A stretch of DNA of 32,207 nucleotides from Planctomycetota bacterium. Its GTDB lineage: Bacteria; Planctomycetota; UBA8742; UBA2392. Every line of letters starts with the position of its first letter. Positions within the stretch are counted from its first letter, which is position 1. A program made the translations under genes and the position numbers. Of this stretch, positions 6,046 to 14,586 are shown piece after piece. The stretch is taken from positions 1-32,207 of the forward strand of contig JADZFR010000059.1 in NCBI GenBank assembly GCA_020849795.1. Direction: 5' to 3'. The notes under the pieces are model-generated. The model was not told the DNA's origin. It saw nothing but the letters and a program-made list of their open reading frames with translations, and did not search any database.

Positions 6046-7923
6046 ATGCGTAGATTCCTGCTGGGACTTTCGGTGTTCGCGCTGCTGCTGGGAGCATGGC
6101 ACGTCACCACGCTTGATGCACAGGCAGCCACCGGGCCAAGCGCGATGGCAGAAGGCATCGAGTTCAAAGACGGCGACCGCTACTGGATCCCGATGAACAC
6201 CGAAGCCAACTCGCTGGCGATTTTCACCGAGTCGGTCCAGGTCATCACGTTCTACAACAAGACCAGCGCGGAAATGACGCTCAACAAGGTTGAGCTCACG
6301 CACGCCGAAGGCGTCGAGCCCGAAGAGTTCACGCTGCTGAAAAACGAAATCAAGCGCAGCCCACTCGAGTTCGCTGAAACCAAGCTGGAAGCCGGCAAGG
6401 GCACGTTCGCCTTGAAGGTCCGCTTCTACCCAGTCGAAAGCGGCGAGCGCAACTCGACACTGACCTACACCTACGACACCGACAAGACGTTCACGATCAA
6501 GCTGGCCGGCCGCGCCCGCGAGAACGCCAAGTTCTTCAGCCACGGCGTGACCAGCCTGCACAAGCTGTTTGGCGCGTCCAAGACCGACGAGATTCTCAGC
6601 ACCGCGGTTGGCGACGCCGAGGGCAACATCTACTTCAGCGGCCAGGCCACGCAGATTGTCGACAAGTTCAGCACCGACATCATCTACGGGCGCATCAACG
6701 CCGACGGCACGCTGGCGTGGGCCAAGCTGTGGAACGGGCCCTATATGGACAAGAGCCCCGACAGCGGCCAGAACGCGCAGACCGGTGGCACCGCAAACAG
6801 CCTGGCGCTGGACGAAGCCGGCAACCTGTACCTGGCCGGCACCACCAGCGACGACAAGTCCAACAGCATTTTCGCCGCGCTGGTCATGAAGATCGACGGC
6901 AAGACCGGCGAACCGCTGTGGGAAAAACTGTGGCGCCCGGAATGGGCCAAGTCAGCGCTCGGCCGGCACAGCGCCGAGGCCTATGGCCTTACCGTGCGCG
7001 GCAGCCGAGTGTTCGTCACCGGCTTTGCCTACGGTGAAATCCTGGCGCTTGCATTCAACACCGAGGACGGCGCCACGCTGTTCCAGCGCAGCATCGACAT
7101 CACCCCCGGCCAGAACGACCGCGGCTATGCGATTGCCGCGGGCGCCGACGGCAGCGTGGTGATCGGCGGCCTGGCAGCCGACACGGCGTTCCTGCTGAAA
7201 CTGACCGGTTGCGATGGCGATGCACCGAAGCTGGCCTGGGCAAAGCGCATTGAGCTTGGCCGCGGCAGCAACATCAACAGCATTGACCTTGACCCCGAAG
7301 GCGGCATCTACGCCAGCCTCGACCGCCGCGGCGCGACCACCTTTTTCAGCGCCGCCAAGTTCCTGCCGGACGGCGAGTTGAAGTGGGCCATGACCTATGT
7401 CGGCAATAACGGCGACCGCAACAACACCCACATGGTGCGCTATGCCGGCGACACGGTGCTGGTCGGCGGCCGCCTGGCTGCGTCAGGCATCTATGACACC
7501 TCGAGCGGTGACGGCTTGCTGCTGGGCCTGAACTCGTCCACGGGCCACGAACGCTGGAGTGCGTTCTACTACACCGGCACCGGCCCCGACGAAGTTGGCG
7601 AGCACCGCGTGAAGGGCGCGTTCATCACCGGCAAGACACTGACAATCGTGGGCCAGAGCTACACCGGCAGCGCCAACGGCGTGCGCTACTGGGGCTACTG
7701 GTACAACGGCGTCACCAAGCTGGAAGAGTACAAGCCCGACAGCATCGTCATCGCGCTGGCCGAAGACGTCGCCAAGGATGTTGCCAAGGGCGGCGTGAAA
7801 GAAGGCAAGGACGCCCGCACCATTGTGGACCTGAAAGAGAAGATGCAGTGGCAGGACGCCAAGGGCAAAACCGGCGAACCCAGCGACGGCGACATCTCCG
7901 TCTGGCAGATCACACTCGAGTAG
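6046..7923 (+). CDS. Secreted protein with an Ig-like domain and propeller-type repeats
   Basis: 625 residues. An N-terminal signal peptide (MRRFLLGLSVFALLLGAW, ending near DAQAA about residue 27) is followed by a beta-rich domain (about 55-150, with VQVITFYN and FALKVRFYPVESGER) resembling the ASH/DUF1573 type of Ig-like domain. The rest (about 165-600) has repeats of the pattern D..GN.Y..G, for example GDAEGNIYFSG, DEAGNLYLAGT and DPEGGIYASL, as in SBBP or PQQ-like beta-propellers. Each blade has a W or AW strand. The protein is probably periplasmic or cell-surface; ligand and partner unknown. Start: ATG 6046 with GGACGGAGGT just upstream; the in-frame TTG at 5977 overlaps a promoter-like box and precedes the signal peptide. 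A strong terminator follows. Confidence 0.8.
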   Translation: MRRFLLGLSVFALLLGAWHVTTLDAQAATGPSAMAEGIEFKDGDRYWIPMNTEANSLAIFTESVQVITFYNKTSAEMTLNKVELTHAEGVEPEEFTLLKNEIKRSPLEFAETKLEAGKGTFALKVRFYPVESGERNSTLTYTYDTDKTFTIKLAGRARENAKFFSHGVTSLHKLFGASKTDEILSTAVGDAEGNIYFSGQATQIVDKFSTDIIYGRINADGTLAWAKLWNGPYMDKSPDSGQNAQTGGTANSLALDEAGNLYLAGTTSDDKSNSIFAALVMKIDGKTGEPLWEKLWRPEWAKSALGRHSAEAYGLTVRGSRVFVTGFAYGEILALAFNTEDGATLFQRSIDITPGQNDRGYAIAAGADGSVVIGGLAADTAFLLKLTGCDGDAPKLAWAKRIELGRGSNINSIDLDPEGGIYASLDRRGATTFFSAAKFLPDGELKWAMTYVGNNGDRNNTHMVRYAGDTVLVGGRLAASGIYDTSSGDGLLLGLNSSTGHERWSAFYYTGTGPDEVGEHRVKGAFITGKTLTIVGQSYTGSANGVRYWGYWYNGVTKLEEYKPDSIVIALAEDVAKDVAKGGVKEGKDARTIVDLKEKMQWQDAKGKTGEPSDGDISVWQITLE

Positions 7924-7951
7924 GGCTTTTCGGCCAGGCATCGCAGACAAC

Positions 7952-7981
7952 AAAGAACCCCCGCGCTTGCGGGGGTTCTTT
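7952..7981. terminator. Bidirectional Rho-independent terminator
   Basis: AAAGAACCCCCGC (7952-7964) and GCGGGGGTTCTTT (7969-7981) form a perfect 13-bp stem with a 4-base loop. The A- and T-ended arms provide U-tracts on both strands, so it can serve both the propeller gene and the convergent gene that stops at 8002. Confidence 0.9.
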
Positions 7982-8001
7982 CGCGTTTGCACCGGGGCAA
8001 C

Positions 8002-9240
8002 CTAGCTCTTGCGGTCGCCTTCTTTGCGTTCGCGGTCGCCTTCTTTGCGGCGTTCGGGCTCTTTGCGTTCGCGGTCGCCGTCGCGCTTTTCTCCTTCTTT
8101 GCGTTCCCGTTCTTCGGCTTCCTTGGCTTCCTTGCGTTTGCGGGCTTCATCTTCTTCTCTGGTCTTGCGGGCGCGGCGCTCTTCGTCGGTTTCGTTCTTT
8201 TCCCGCTCTTTGCGGGCCCGTTCTTCGCGCACCTTCGCTTCGCGTTCCTCGCGGGCCTTGCGCTCTTTCTCTTCGGCATCCTTGCGGCGACGTTCGGAGT
8301 TGTCCTCTTTGCCGCCTTCCTTCTTCTCGGCTTCGCGGCGCTTGCGCTCGGCAATGCGCAGTTCGACTGCCTCGAGTTCTTTCTTCTTGTCCGCGATGGC
8401 GTTCTCGATGCGCTCGATCTTCTGCTTGCGCTCGCGCTCGTTTTCGATGCCGCGGGCGCGCTCCAGCTTGGCCTCGAGGTCCTTGATGTCCTTCCGAAGC
8501 TGCTCAAGGTGAGCCTCGGGGCTCTTTTCCTCGCGCACTTCCTTGTCGTTTGCGCTGACGTACACGTTGTCGACCCAGGCCGAGCCCGTCAGCAGGCAGA
8601 TGGCGAGTGCGCCGTTCTGGAACCAGTTCATCTTCATGACTTGTGCCTCCGTAATGTCGTTCTGATAGAGGAACGTGCCCATTGCACGCACCTCTGCCTC
8701 CTCGGGGATTTTTCCTACCACGACCACTGCCCTGCCCTGCACGTCTTCTACGCGATGACCATCAATCTCCAGCGCCGGCGCACCCTGCGACACCACATAC
8801 CAGCCGGCAGTTGCCGTAACGCCGCCTGATGCCGCCTGCGTAAACTTCGCGTCGTGTGCGGGCTTGATGCCTTCGGGGGCGACAGGCTTCTGCGCTGTCT
8901 CGGGTGTTTGCGGCAGCGTGGACTCGGGGTCTGACGGAATCACCAGCAGCAGGAACAAGCCGGCAACGCACGCGGCGGCTGCACCCTCCAGCGCATAGCG
9001 CCACCACGGCCGGGCGTTGCGTTGCATGCTGGGCGCCAGTTGCAGCGGGGCGGGATTGTCCAGTGACTCGCTCGCCGGCACTTCAACCTCAGGCTGCGCC
9101 GTGACCACGGCCAATGCCGGCGCGGCGCCGGCGGCCTTGATGATGCGCTCGGCCAGACCTGTATCAGGCCCGCCGTGCAGCGCCTCGTCGAGGGCAAGCT
9201 CGAGGTAGCGCATTTCGGCTTGTGTGGCGGCGTCGCTCAC
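8002..9240 (-). CDS. Membrane protein paired with an ECF sigma factor, Lys/Glu/Arg-rich tail; putative anti-sigma factor
   Basis: 412 residues. The N-terminal ~75 residues begin with a charged helix (YLELALDEAL) that would face the cytoplasm, followed by one membrane segment (about 81-102) and a periplasmic domain to about 235. From about 245 to the end is an almost uninterrupted run of Lys, Glu, Arg and Asp: first a heptad-like coiled coil (LRKDIKDLEAKLERAR, IERIENAIADKKKELEAVEL), then KEGDRERKEG-type repeats that could form a single stable helix. I see no HxxxCxxC zinc motif, so anti-sigma function is inferred from position alone. Start: GTG 9240 overlaps the sigma gene's TGA as GTGA, a classic coupled start; an upstream in-frame start at 9264 is possible. 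DNA repeats underlie the tail (8010-8120). Confidence 0.75.
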   Translation of the reverse strand: MSDAATQAEMRYLELALDEALHGGPDTGLAERIIKAAGAAPALAVVTAQPEVEVPASESLDNPAPLQLAPSMQRNARPWWRYALEGAAAACVAGLFLLLVIPSDPESTLPQTPETAQKPVAPEGIKPAHDAKFTQAASGGVTATAGWYVVSQGAPALEIDGHRVEDVQGRAVVVVGKIPEEAEVRAMGTFLYQNDITEAQVMKMNWFQNGALAICLLTGSAWVDNVYVSANDKEVREEKSPEAHLEQLRKDIKDLEAKLERARGIENERERKQKIERIENAIADKKKELEAVELRIAERKRREAEKKEGGKEDNSERRRKDAEEKERKAREEREAKVREERARKEREKNETDEERRARKTREEDEARKRKEAKEAEERERKEGEKRDGDRERKEPERRKEGDRERKEGDRKS

Positions 9241-9749
9241 GGCTTCATCCTTCGCTGAACGCAATCGCGCAACTTCTCTCGCGCGCGCTGCAGCAGTGTC
9301 TTGAGCCCGTTTTCTTTCAGCCCCATCTGGTCGGCGACCTGCGCCGTCGTAAGCCTGTCACCGTACACGGCCAGCACGGCAAGTCGTGTTCGGCCGCGCA
9401 TCGCATCCAGGCAGCGCTTGAGAGCCTCGACGTAGGCGTCGCCGCCGTCTTCGGCGTTGCTGCGCATCACGGCCTCAGCGGCGTCGATATCGACTTCGCG
9501 GCGCGTGCGCGTCTTGCGCCTGGAGTGCAGAAACAGGTTGCGCGCGGTGCGGCGCAGAAACGTGGCCGTCTGCTCGTTGGTGTGATGCGTAAACTCGGTG
9601 CGCATCACGACAAGGAAAGTTTCCTGGGTGATGTCGTCGGCTGCTTCGCGGGTGCAACCAAGCAGCCGCAGGTAACGCCAGACACCCGCGTGGTGGGTGC
9701 GCACCAGGGTATCGAGGTCGAGTGCCGGTTCCATCAATGTGGTGTCCAT
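9237..9749 (-). CDS. ECF-type RNA polymerase sigma factor
   Basis: 170 residues. Region 2 is at about 12-80: VWRYLRLLGCTREAADDITQETFL is the typical sigma-2 helix pair with the DDITQETF core-binding motif, followed by FLRRTARNLFLHSRR for -10 recognition. Region 4 is at about 110-165, with a helix-turn-helix around LTTAQVADQMGLKENGLKTL. Family knowledge: such small sigma factors redirect RNA polymerase to stress or envelope genes and are held by a membrane anti-sigma factor. The next gene overlaps it by four bases and encodes a one-pass membrane protein, consistent with such a pair. Start at ATG 9749; an ATG at 9734 is an alternative. A TAGACT box is 27 bases upstream. Confidence 0.9.
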   Translation of the reverse strand: MDTTLMEPALDLDTLVRTHHAGVWRYLRLLGCTREAADDITQETFLVVMRTEFTHHTNEQTATFLRRTARNLFLHSRRKTRTRREVDIDAAEAVMRSNAEDGGDAYVEALKRCLDAMRGRTRLAVLAVYGDRLTTAQVADQMGLKENGLKTLLQRAREKLRDCVQRRMKP

Positions 9750-9775
9750 CGGGGGTAAAGTGCCCCACCCGGGAC

Positions 9776-9781
9776 AGTCTA
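9776..9781 (-). promoter_or_regulatory. Possible -10 box (TAGACT) for the sigma factor gene
   Basis: TAGACT on the minus strand, 26 bases before the ATG at 9749, preceded by an A/T-rich stretch (9781-9803) without a clear -35 box. Confidence 0.35.
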
Positions 9782-9831
9782 TTCAGAAATCTTGGGAAAA
9801 ACGCACACAAGCCGCCGGGACGCGAGGACCA

Positions 9832-11508
9832 TTACGCCGGGGCAGCCGGGTTCTGTGGCGGCGACGGCGGAACCGGCATCCCTACGTCGGCGCTGGTGTG
9901 GGCCTGGGCTGCCAGCTCTCTGCGCGTCATTTCGCGCAGGTGGTGGCTGGAGCGCCAGATGTGATATGCCACGCGGTCAAGCCAGCGCTGGGCCGCCAGT
10001 TCGGCCAGTGCGGTGTCGGGATCGATCGTGCGTGCCGCGGTCGCCTCGAGAATGGCCGGGCGCGCGGTGCGGCGTTCGTCGGCGAGCCGCTGGCTGAAGG
10101 CCTGGGCGCGCTCCACGTCGGGTTCAACCAGCGGTTCGCGCAGCTGCGTTGCCAGCAGGTCAAGCAGGTTTGCCAGGTCCTTGCAGGTGCCCCGCAGGTG
10201 GTCGTCCTTTTGCGCAATCCGAAGGCGGCCCTTTTCGCGAGATTCCGAGACCAGGCGCTCAAGGTGATCAATCGCGTGCAGTGTGCTGATCTGTCGATGA
10301 AACTCGTACCCCTGCCGGTCCGGGGGCGGGACTTGCGCCAGATAGCGGCGTGTTTCATCCAGTGCCACATCCAGCTCGTCGATCAGATCGTCGCCCGCCG
10401 GTTTGCGGTCGCCCCGCAGGTGGTCAGCGAGGTAGTCAAACAGTTCTGAGCCGCCAATTTTCAGTGTTCGCCGCACGGCTTCGATGGCAAGCGAGGGCAC
10501 GCTCAGCAACGAAGCATCCAGGTCGCGCGTAAGGCGGGGCCCCTTGATCTTGACGACACGCTCAATCAGCCGCGCAAACTGCGGCAGCACCGGCACAAAG
10601 ATCAGCGCGCCAAGCAGGTTGAACGCGGTATGAAACGCGGCAATCGTCAGTGCGTGGTCGCCGCCGAGCCCGTCTTCAGCGACTTCGGCAACTGCCGCTG
10701 TAAACCATGGCAGTATCACGAAGGCAACCGCGCCCGTCACCACGTTGAATACCACATGGACCAGCGCCGTCCGCTTGGCGGCGGGCGATGCGCCAATGCT
10801 GGCAAGGCCGGGTGTTAGGGTCGTGCCAACGTTCTGGCCAATCACCAGCGCAGCCGCCTGCTCCACGTCAATCGTGTTTCCAGCCAGTGCTGCAAGGGTG
10901 GTTGCCACCGCAGCACTGCTGCTTTGCATCACGACGGTCATGCCGGCGCCAATCAACACCAGCAATGCGCGCCCGCCCAGCGTCGCCTGCGGAAAGTCGG
11001 CGGGGTTGAACACCGATGAAAGTTCTTTCATGCCGGCTTGCAGCACGTCGATGCCGACAAAGATGACGCCGAACCCGGCCAACGCCATGCCGGCCTGGGC
11101 GATTGCGCCCTTGCCGATGAGCTTGGTCAGCGCGCCCACGCCAATCACGGGCAGCATGATCTTGCCCAGCGAAAGCTTCAGGCCCAGCAGGCTGACCAGC
11201 CAGCCCGTGCTTGTCGTGCCCAGGTTGGCGCCGATGATTACGCCCGCGGAGTTCTGGAACGTGAGCAGCCCGGCTGACACGAAACCAATTGTCGCCAGCG
11301 TCGTCGCGCTGGAAGCCTGCACAACCGCGGTGACCGAAGCGCCGGCGGCAACGGCGCTGAAGCGGTTTCGTGTAAAGCGGGCCAGCACGCTGCGCACAGC
11401 GTCGCCTGTCAATGTCTTGAGTCCGTCGGTCATGAGAATCATGCCGAGCAGGAACAGGCCGATCCCGCCGATCACGGTTGAGATGATGCCGATCACGGCG
11501 CTGATCAT
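9832..11508 (-). CDS. Na+/phosphate cotransporter family protein with PhoU-like tail
   Basis: About 558 residues. Two inverted Na_Pi_cotrans repeats carry the family motifs: QASSATT (about 64-70) and QSSSA (about 195-199), each within a pair of membrane helices and preceded by GLFLLGMILMTDGL-type and GMTVVM segments. The asparagine/glycine loops IGANLGTT and IGQNVGTT are also present. About ten hydrophobic segments end near residue 330; the rest is a helical, charged PhoU-like domain (about 345-540) and a short Pro-rich end. The family imports phosphate with sodium, or in some bacteria leaks it outward; the direction cannot be told here. Start: ATG 11508 or GTG 11517; neither has a ribosome site. 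TTGACA (11523-11528, minus) is very near, so the mRNA leader is very short or absent. Confidence 0.85.
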   Translation of the reverse strand: MISAVIGIISTVIGGIGLFLLGMILMTDGLKTLTGDAVRSVLARFTRNRFSAVAAGASVTAVVQASSATTLATIGFVSAGLLTFQNSAGVIIGANLGTTSTGWLVSLLGLKLSLGKIMLPVIGVGALTKLIGKGAIAQAGMALAGFGVIFVGIDVLQAGMKELSSVFNPADFPQATLGGRALLVLIGAGMTVVMQSSSAAVATTLAALAGNTIDVEQAAALVIGQNVGTTLTPGLASIGASPAAKRTALVHVVFNVVTGAVAFVILPWFTAAVAEVAEDGLGGDHALTIAAFHTAFNLLGALIFVPVLPQFARLIERVVKIKGPRLTRDLDASLLSVPSLAIEAVRRTLKIGGSELFDYLADHLRGDRKPAGDDLIDELDVALDETRRYLAQVPPPDRQGYEFHRQISTLHAIDHLERLVSESREKGRLRIAQKDDHLRGTCKDLANLLDLLATQLREPLVEPDVERAQAFSQRLADERRTARPAILEATAARTIDPDTALAELAAQRWLDRVAYHIWRSSHHLREMTRRELAAQAHTSADVGMPVPPSPPQNPAAPA

Positions 11509-11546
11509 GGCAACCACGGGCCGTTGTCAAGATGGGGAAGTTCGTG

Positions 11547-11575
11547 CTGAACCGTGGCGCGCCGTCTGCTAAGCT
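11547..11575 (+). promoter_or_regulatory. Leaderless-type promoter of the diguanylate cyclase gene
   Basis: CTGAAC (11547-11552), 17-base spacer, TAAGCT (11570-11575), then eight bases to the ATG at 11584. No ribosome site is present. The arrangement matches the one before 1932, including the CCC directly before ATGG. Confidence 0.45.
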
Positions 11576-11583
11576 CACGCCCC

Positions 11584-12507
11584 ATGGAAAGCGCCGACGA
11601 TTACTTTCGCAAAGAGAAAGACCGCAGCACCAGCGCCATACGTCGCAGCGAAACCGAACTGCGCCGCGTGCTGGACAGCTCGCCGTTTCCGATCATTGTC
11701 AGCACGCGCGCCGACCGCAAAGTGCTGTACATGAACAAGCTGGCGTCAGAGATGTTTCACGTCAGGCTCGCTGACCTGCAGGGCAAGCCGACACCGGACT
11801 TCTTTGTCGATCCTGCTGACCGCGAACACGTGATGGATGTGCTGGAAAAAGTCGGCGAAGTCGATGACTACGAAGCGCACCTGCGCGATGGCGCGGGCCG
11901 CGAGTTTCCGGCACTGGTCAGCATCACGCAGGTCGAGTACGAGAACAAACCGGCCAGCTTTCTGACCTTCAACGACATCACCGGCCGCAAAGAGAAAGAA
12001 ACCGAGCTGCTGCGGCTGGCCACGGTCGACCCGCTGACCGGTGTGCTGAACCGCCGCGCCTTCAGCGAACAAGCCGAGCGCGAGCTCGCGCGCGCGCGCA
12101 GGTACAACAACCCGCTGAGCACGTTGATGCTCGACATCGACTGGTTCAAGCAGATCAACGACACCATGGGCCACGCCGCGGGCGACCATGTGCTGCGCGA
12201 ACTGTCGCGCATCATGGAACGCACACTGCGCGAAACGGACATCATCGGGCGCGTCGGCGGCGAAGAGTTCGCCGCAATCCTGATCGAAACGCCGCTTCAG
12301 GGCGCCGTCGAAACCGCCGAACGAATCCGCGAAGCCATCGCAGCCGAAGAGTTTACCTATGAAGGCGGGCCGATCCGGATCACCGCCAGCATCGGAGTCG
12401 CCGAGTTCATGACCGGCGACAAGACGGTCGAAGACACGCTCAAGCGCGCCGACAGCTACCTGTACCACGCCAAGCAATCGGGCCGCAACCGCGTGATGAA
12501 CGACTAA
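11584..12507 (+). CDS. PAS-GGDEF diguanylate cyclase
   Basis: 307 residues, no signal peptide and no membrane segment, so cytosolic. A PAS domain at about 23-135 (LDSSPFPIIVS, VLYMNKLASEMF, then a DITGRKEKE linker) is followed by a GGDEF domain at about 143-305. The active-site motif is GGEEF (225-229), which is functional in the family; the metal-binding aspartate lies in LMLDIDWFK. An RETD sequence (216-219) sits exactly five residues before GGEEF and matches the RxxD inhibitory site, so product inhibition is expected. It should make cyclic di-GMP from two GTP in response to an unknown PAS signal. Divergent from the phosphate transporter; its TAA overlaps the TAG of the convergent Rieske-flavodoxin gene by two bases. 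Confidence 0.93.
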   Translation: MESADDYFRKEKDRSTSAIRRSETELRRVLDSSPFPIIVSTRADRKVLYMNKLASEMFHVRLADLQGKPTPDFFVDPADREHVMDVLEKVGEVDDYEAHLRDGAGREFPALVSITQVEYENKPASFLTFNDITGRKEKETELLRLATVDPLTGVLNRRAFSEQAERELARARRYNNPLSTLMLDIDWFKQINDTMGHAAGDHVLRELSRIMERTLRETDIIGRVGGEEFAAILIETPLQGAVETAERIREAIAAEEFTYEGGPIRITASIGVAEFMTGDKTVEDTLKRADSYLYHAKQSGRNRVMND

Positions 12508-13589
12508 AGCGGGCTGGCTTTGCGGCCGCCGTGGCTGACCTTGGCCGATGAGGCATCTGAGCCCAGCAGCACCTGCGCCATGGAGACAGAACGGTCCACC
12601 AGCGCGCGCACGCCATCGCGCAGGCTTTCGCTGTCCTTGACCTGGCGCACGTTTTCGTCCATGTCTTCGGCGTCCCAGCCGCGGGTGTGCGCGACGTACG
12701 GAAACTGCGGAAAGGCACAGCCGATCTCGGCGAAAAAGCCCAGCATCTGGCCCGCGACGCCCTGCACGTTGTCCTGCCCGCCGGTGATAATGAAGCTGGC
12801 GACCTTGTTGCGCAGCATGACGCGGTCGGCAATCGTTACCTGATTCTGGATGCAGTTCATGCGCTCGACCATCTTGTAGTACAGCGCGCTTGCGGCCCCC
12901 CACCGGATCGGGGTGGCGACAAGAACGACATCGGCCCAGTGCACGAAGGCCTCGTACACCTGGTCAAGCTGGTCTTTGCTGTCCATCAGCGTGATCGAGC
13001 AAGGCCAGGTGCAGGCCCGCGCGGCTTTGGAGTAGTAGCCCTCACAGTTGCGGAATTTTAGGGCGCTGAGGCGAATGTAGCGCGTTTCAAACCCGCCCGC
13101 TTTGGCATGTTCCAGCCCCGTTTCAAGCAGCGCGTCGGACGTTGAGTAGCGCGGGTTGCGCTCGTCCATTGCCGTGGTCGAGATGCCGACAATGCGGACG
13201 GGGCCGTCGCCGCGCTCAATCTTGCGCGCCAGCGGGTGCGGGTCATGCGGCGCCTTGTTGCGTTTGGTGCCCGAGTTCAGGTCAACAAACAGCTTGCCGC
13301 CTTCTTCTTTGAGCGTGAAACCGGGAACCTTGTCGGCTTCAAAGCCCGGCTCGCCTTCGCCGGTGCAGCGATGGAACTTCCAGTGGTGCCAGGGACAAAC
13401 CACGTACTCGCCATCCAGCTTGCCCTCACCAAGGGGCCCGCCCACATGGTTGCACACGTTGTCGATCAGACCAAACTTGCCGTCCCGAAACGACAGCGCA
13501 AACTTCCGCTTGCCGACTTCAACAACACGCAACGACTGCCCGCGCAGCTCAGCAACATCACCCAGTTCAACCCAGTTCGCGTCGCTCAT
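12504..13589 (-). CDS. Rieske [2Fe-2S] domain fused to an NAD(P)H:FMN reductase/flavodoxin-like domain
   Basis: 361 residues. The N-terminal ~105 residues are a Rieske ferredoxin: CNH (Cys46, His48) and CPWHH (Cys65, His68) are the two-Cys, two-His ligands. After a short linker (about 106-130) comes a flavodoxin-like domain: VRIVGIST, a substrate-like SDALLETGLEHA helix, a Cys-containing segment (NCEGYYSKAARACTWPC), and ATPIRWGAASALYYKMVERM, which matches the FMN-binding loop and helix of NAD(P)H-dependent FMN reductases. One polypeptide thus carries a one-electron Fe-S centre and a flavin. Role unknown; it could pass electrons to an oxygenase. Start: ATG 13589 leads straight into the Rieske fold; ATG 13607 would add six residues. 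Neither has a ribosome site. Confidence 0.85.
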   Translation of the reverse strand: MSDANWVELGDVAELRGQSLRVVEVGKRKFALSFRDGKFGLIDNVCNHVGGPLGEGKLDGEYVVCPWHHWKFHRCTGEGEPGFEADKVPGFTLKEEGGKLFVDLNSGTKRNKAPHDPHPLARKIERGDGPVRIVGISTTAMDERNPRYSTSDALLETGLEHAKAGGFETRYIRLSALKFRNCEGYYSKAARACTWPCSITLMDSKDQLDQVYEAFVHWADVVLVATPIRWGAASALYYKMVERMNCIQNQVTIADRVMLRNKVASFIITGGQDNVQGVAGQMLGFFAEIGCAFPQFPYVAHTRGWDAEDMDENVRQVKDSESLRDGVRALVDRSVSMAQVLLGSDASSAKVSHGGRKASPL

Positions 13590-13650
13590 GGCGGCGTATG
13601 CAACCATGACTCGCGTTGAAGGGCCACAACGAAAACGTTACCAAAGCAAA

Positions 13651-13674
13651 AGCCCCGAGCTTACGCTCGGGGCT
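13651..13674 (-). terminator. Rho-independent terminator of the crotonase gene
   Basis: AGCCCCGAGC (13651-13660) and GCTCGGGGCT (13665-13674) pair perfectly around TTAC. On the minus strand the stem is followed by TTTTGCTTT. It separates the crotonase gene from the Rieske-flavodoxin gene downstream, so these are separate transcripts. Confidence 0.88.
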
Positions 13675-13689
13675 CTTTGATTTCTGTTG

Positions 13690-14523
13690 CTAGATGCCCT
13701 TGAAGCTGGGGGTGCGCTTGCTGTTGAAGGCGTTTAAGCCTTCTTTGGCGTCCTGTGAGTCGAACAGCGCCTTTTGCAGCTCGCGTTCCAGCGCCAGGCC
13801 GTACTCGAACGGAATCTCGGTGCCGCTTTGCACGCTGCGCTTGATGTTGCCGATCACCTTCGTGGCCTTGTTCGGCAGTGTGAACTGCTTGCAGTAATCC
13901 AGCATCTGCTCGCGGAAGCTCTTGGCGTCGCCGTCATAGATTTCGTTGACGATGCCCCAATCCAGCGCCTCTTCAAAGCTGAACAGCCGGCCGCTGCACA
14001 TCAGTTCAATGCTACGGCTCTTGCCGATCATGCGGGCGAGTCTTTGCGTGCCGCCGGTGCCGGGCAGCACGCCCAGGTTCACCTCGGGCAGGCCGCAGCG
14101 GCCCGCGTCGCGCCGCGCGATGCGGATGTCGGCTGCCATGGCAATTTCGAGTCCGCCGCCGACGGTGTGGCCGTTGAGGCCGGCGATCACGAGCTTCGGC
14201 GTCTGCTCAAGGCGGCTTAGCGTTTCGTTGGCGTGCAGGCAGAAGAAGTACTTCCAGTGCGGGTTGCTTTCTTCAAGCATCTTGATGTTGGCGCCGGCGC
14301 AGAAGAACTTTTCGCCTTCGCCGGTGATCAGGATGACGCTGATTTCGTCGTCAAAGCGCGCCTCCAGAATCGCCGCGTCCATCTGGCGGAACATCTGGTG
14401 GGTGTAGGTGTTGGCCGGCGGATCAGAAAGCTCGATCATCAGCACGCCCGGGATCGGGCGGCTGACCTTGATGACTTCCATCTTCTCGCGTTCTTTGTCC
14501 ACACTGGGTTGCCGGATTGCCAT
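13690..14523 (-). CDS. Enoyl-CoA hydratase/isomerase (crotonase) family protein
   Basis: 277 residues, the usual family length with a short N-terminal extension of about 14 residues. The oxyanion-hole segments FCAGANI (74-80) and GHTVGGG (118-124) are present. Both catalytic glutamates of a true hydratase are in place: Glu126 (in GGGLE) and Glu147 (in LPEVNLG), followed by PGTGGTQRL. So a hydratase acting on trans-2-enoyl-CoA is likely, although chain-length and pathway cannot be read. The C-terminus has the typical A..F..KR.P.F.G ending. Start: ATG 14523 with AGGAGG eight bases upstream. It is flanked by its own terminator and has no obvious operon partner, so it is not clearly tied to the neighbouring oxygenase genes. 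Confidence 0.92.
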   Translation of the reverse strand: MAIRQPSVDKEREKMEVIKVSRPIPGVLMIELSDPPANTYTHQMFRQMDAAILEARFDDEISVILITGEGEKFFCAGANIKMLEESNPHWKYFFCLHANETLSRLEQTPKLVIAGLNGHTVGGGLEIAMAADIRIARRDAGRCGLPEVNLGVLPGTGGTQRLARMIGKSRSIELMCSGRLFSFEEALDWGIVNEIYDGDAKSFREQMLDYCKQFTLPNKATKVIGNIKRSVQSGTEIPFEYGLALERELQKALFDSQDAKEGLNAFNSKRTPSFKGI

Positions 14524-14586
14524 GACTGCCTCCTAAGGTTCAGGACGAATATTGCCGCAGGCTACTCAAAACGCAACAGGGCGCGG

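Noticed and set aside
7987..8829. Plus-strand frame that looks like a very hydrophobic membrane protein
   Set aside because: It is the shadow of the Lys/Glu/Arg repeats on the other strand (reverse complements of Lys and Glu codons read as Phe and Leu), with low-complexity Phe/Ala/Leu runs and no ribosome site.
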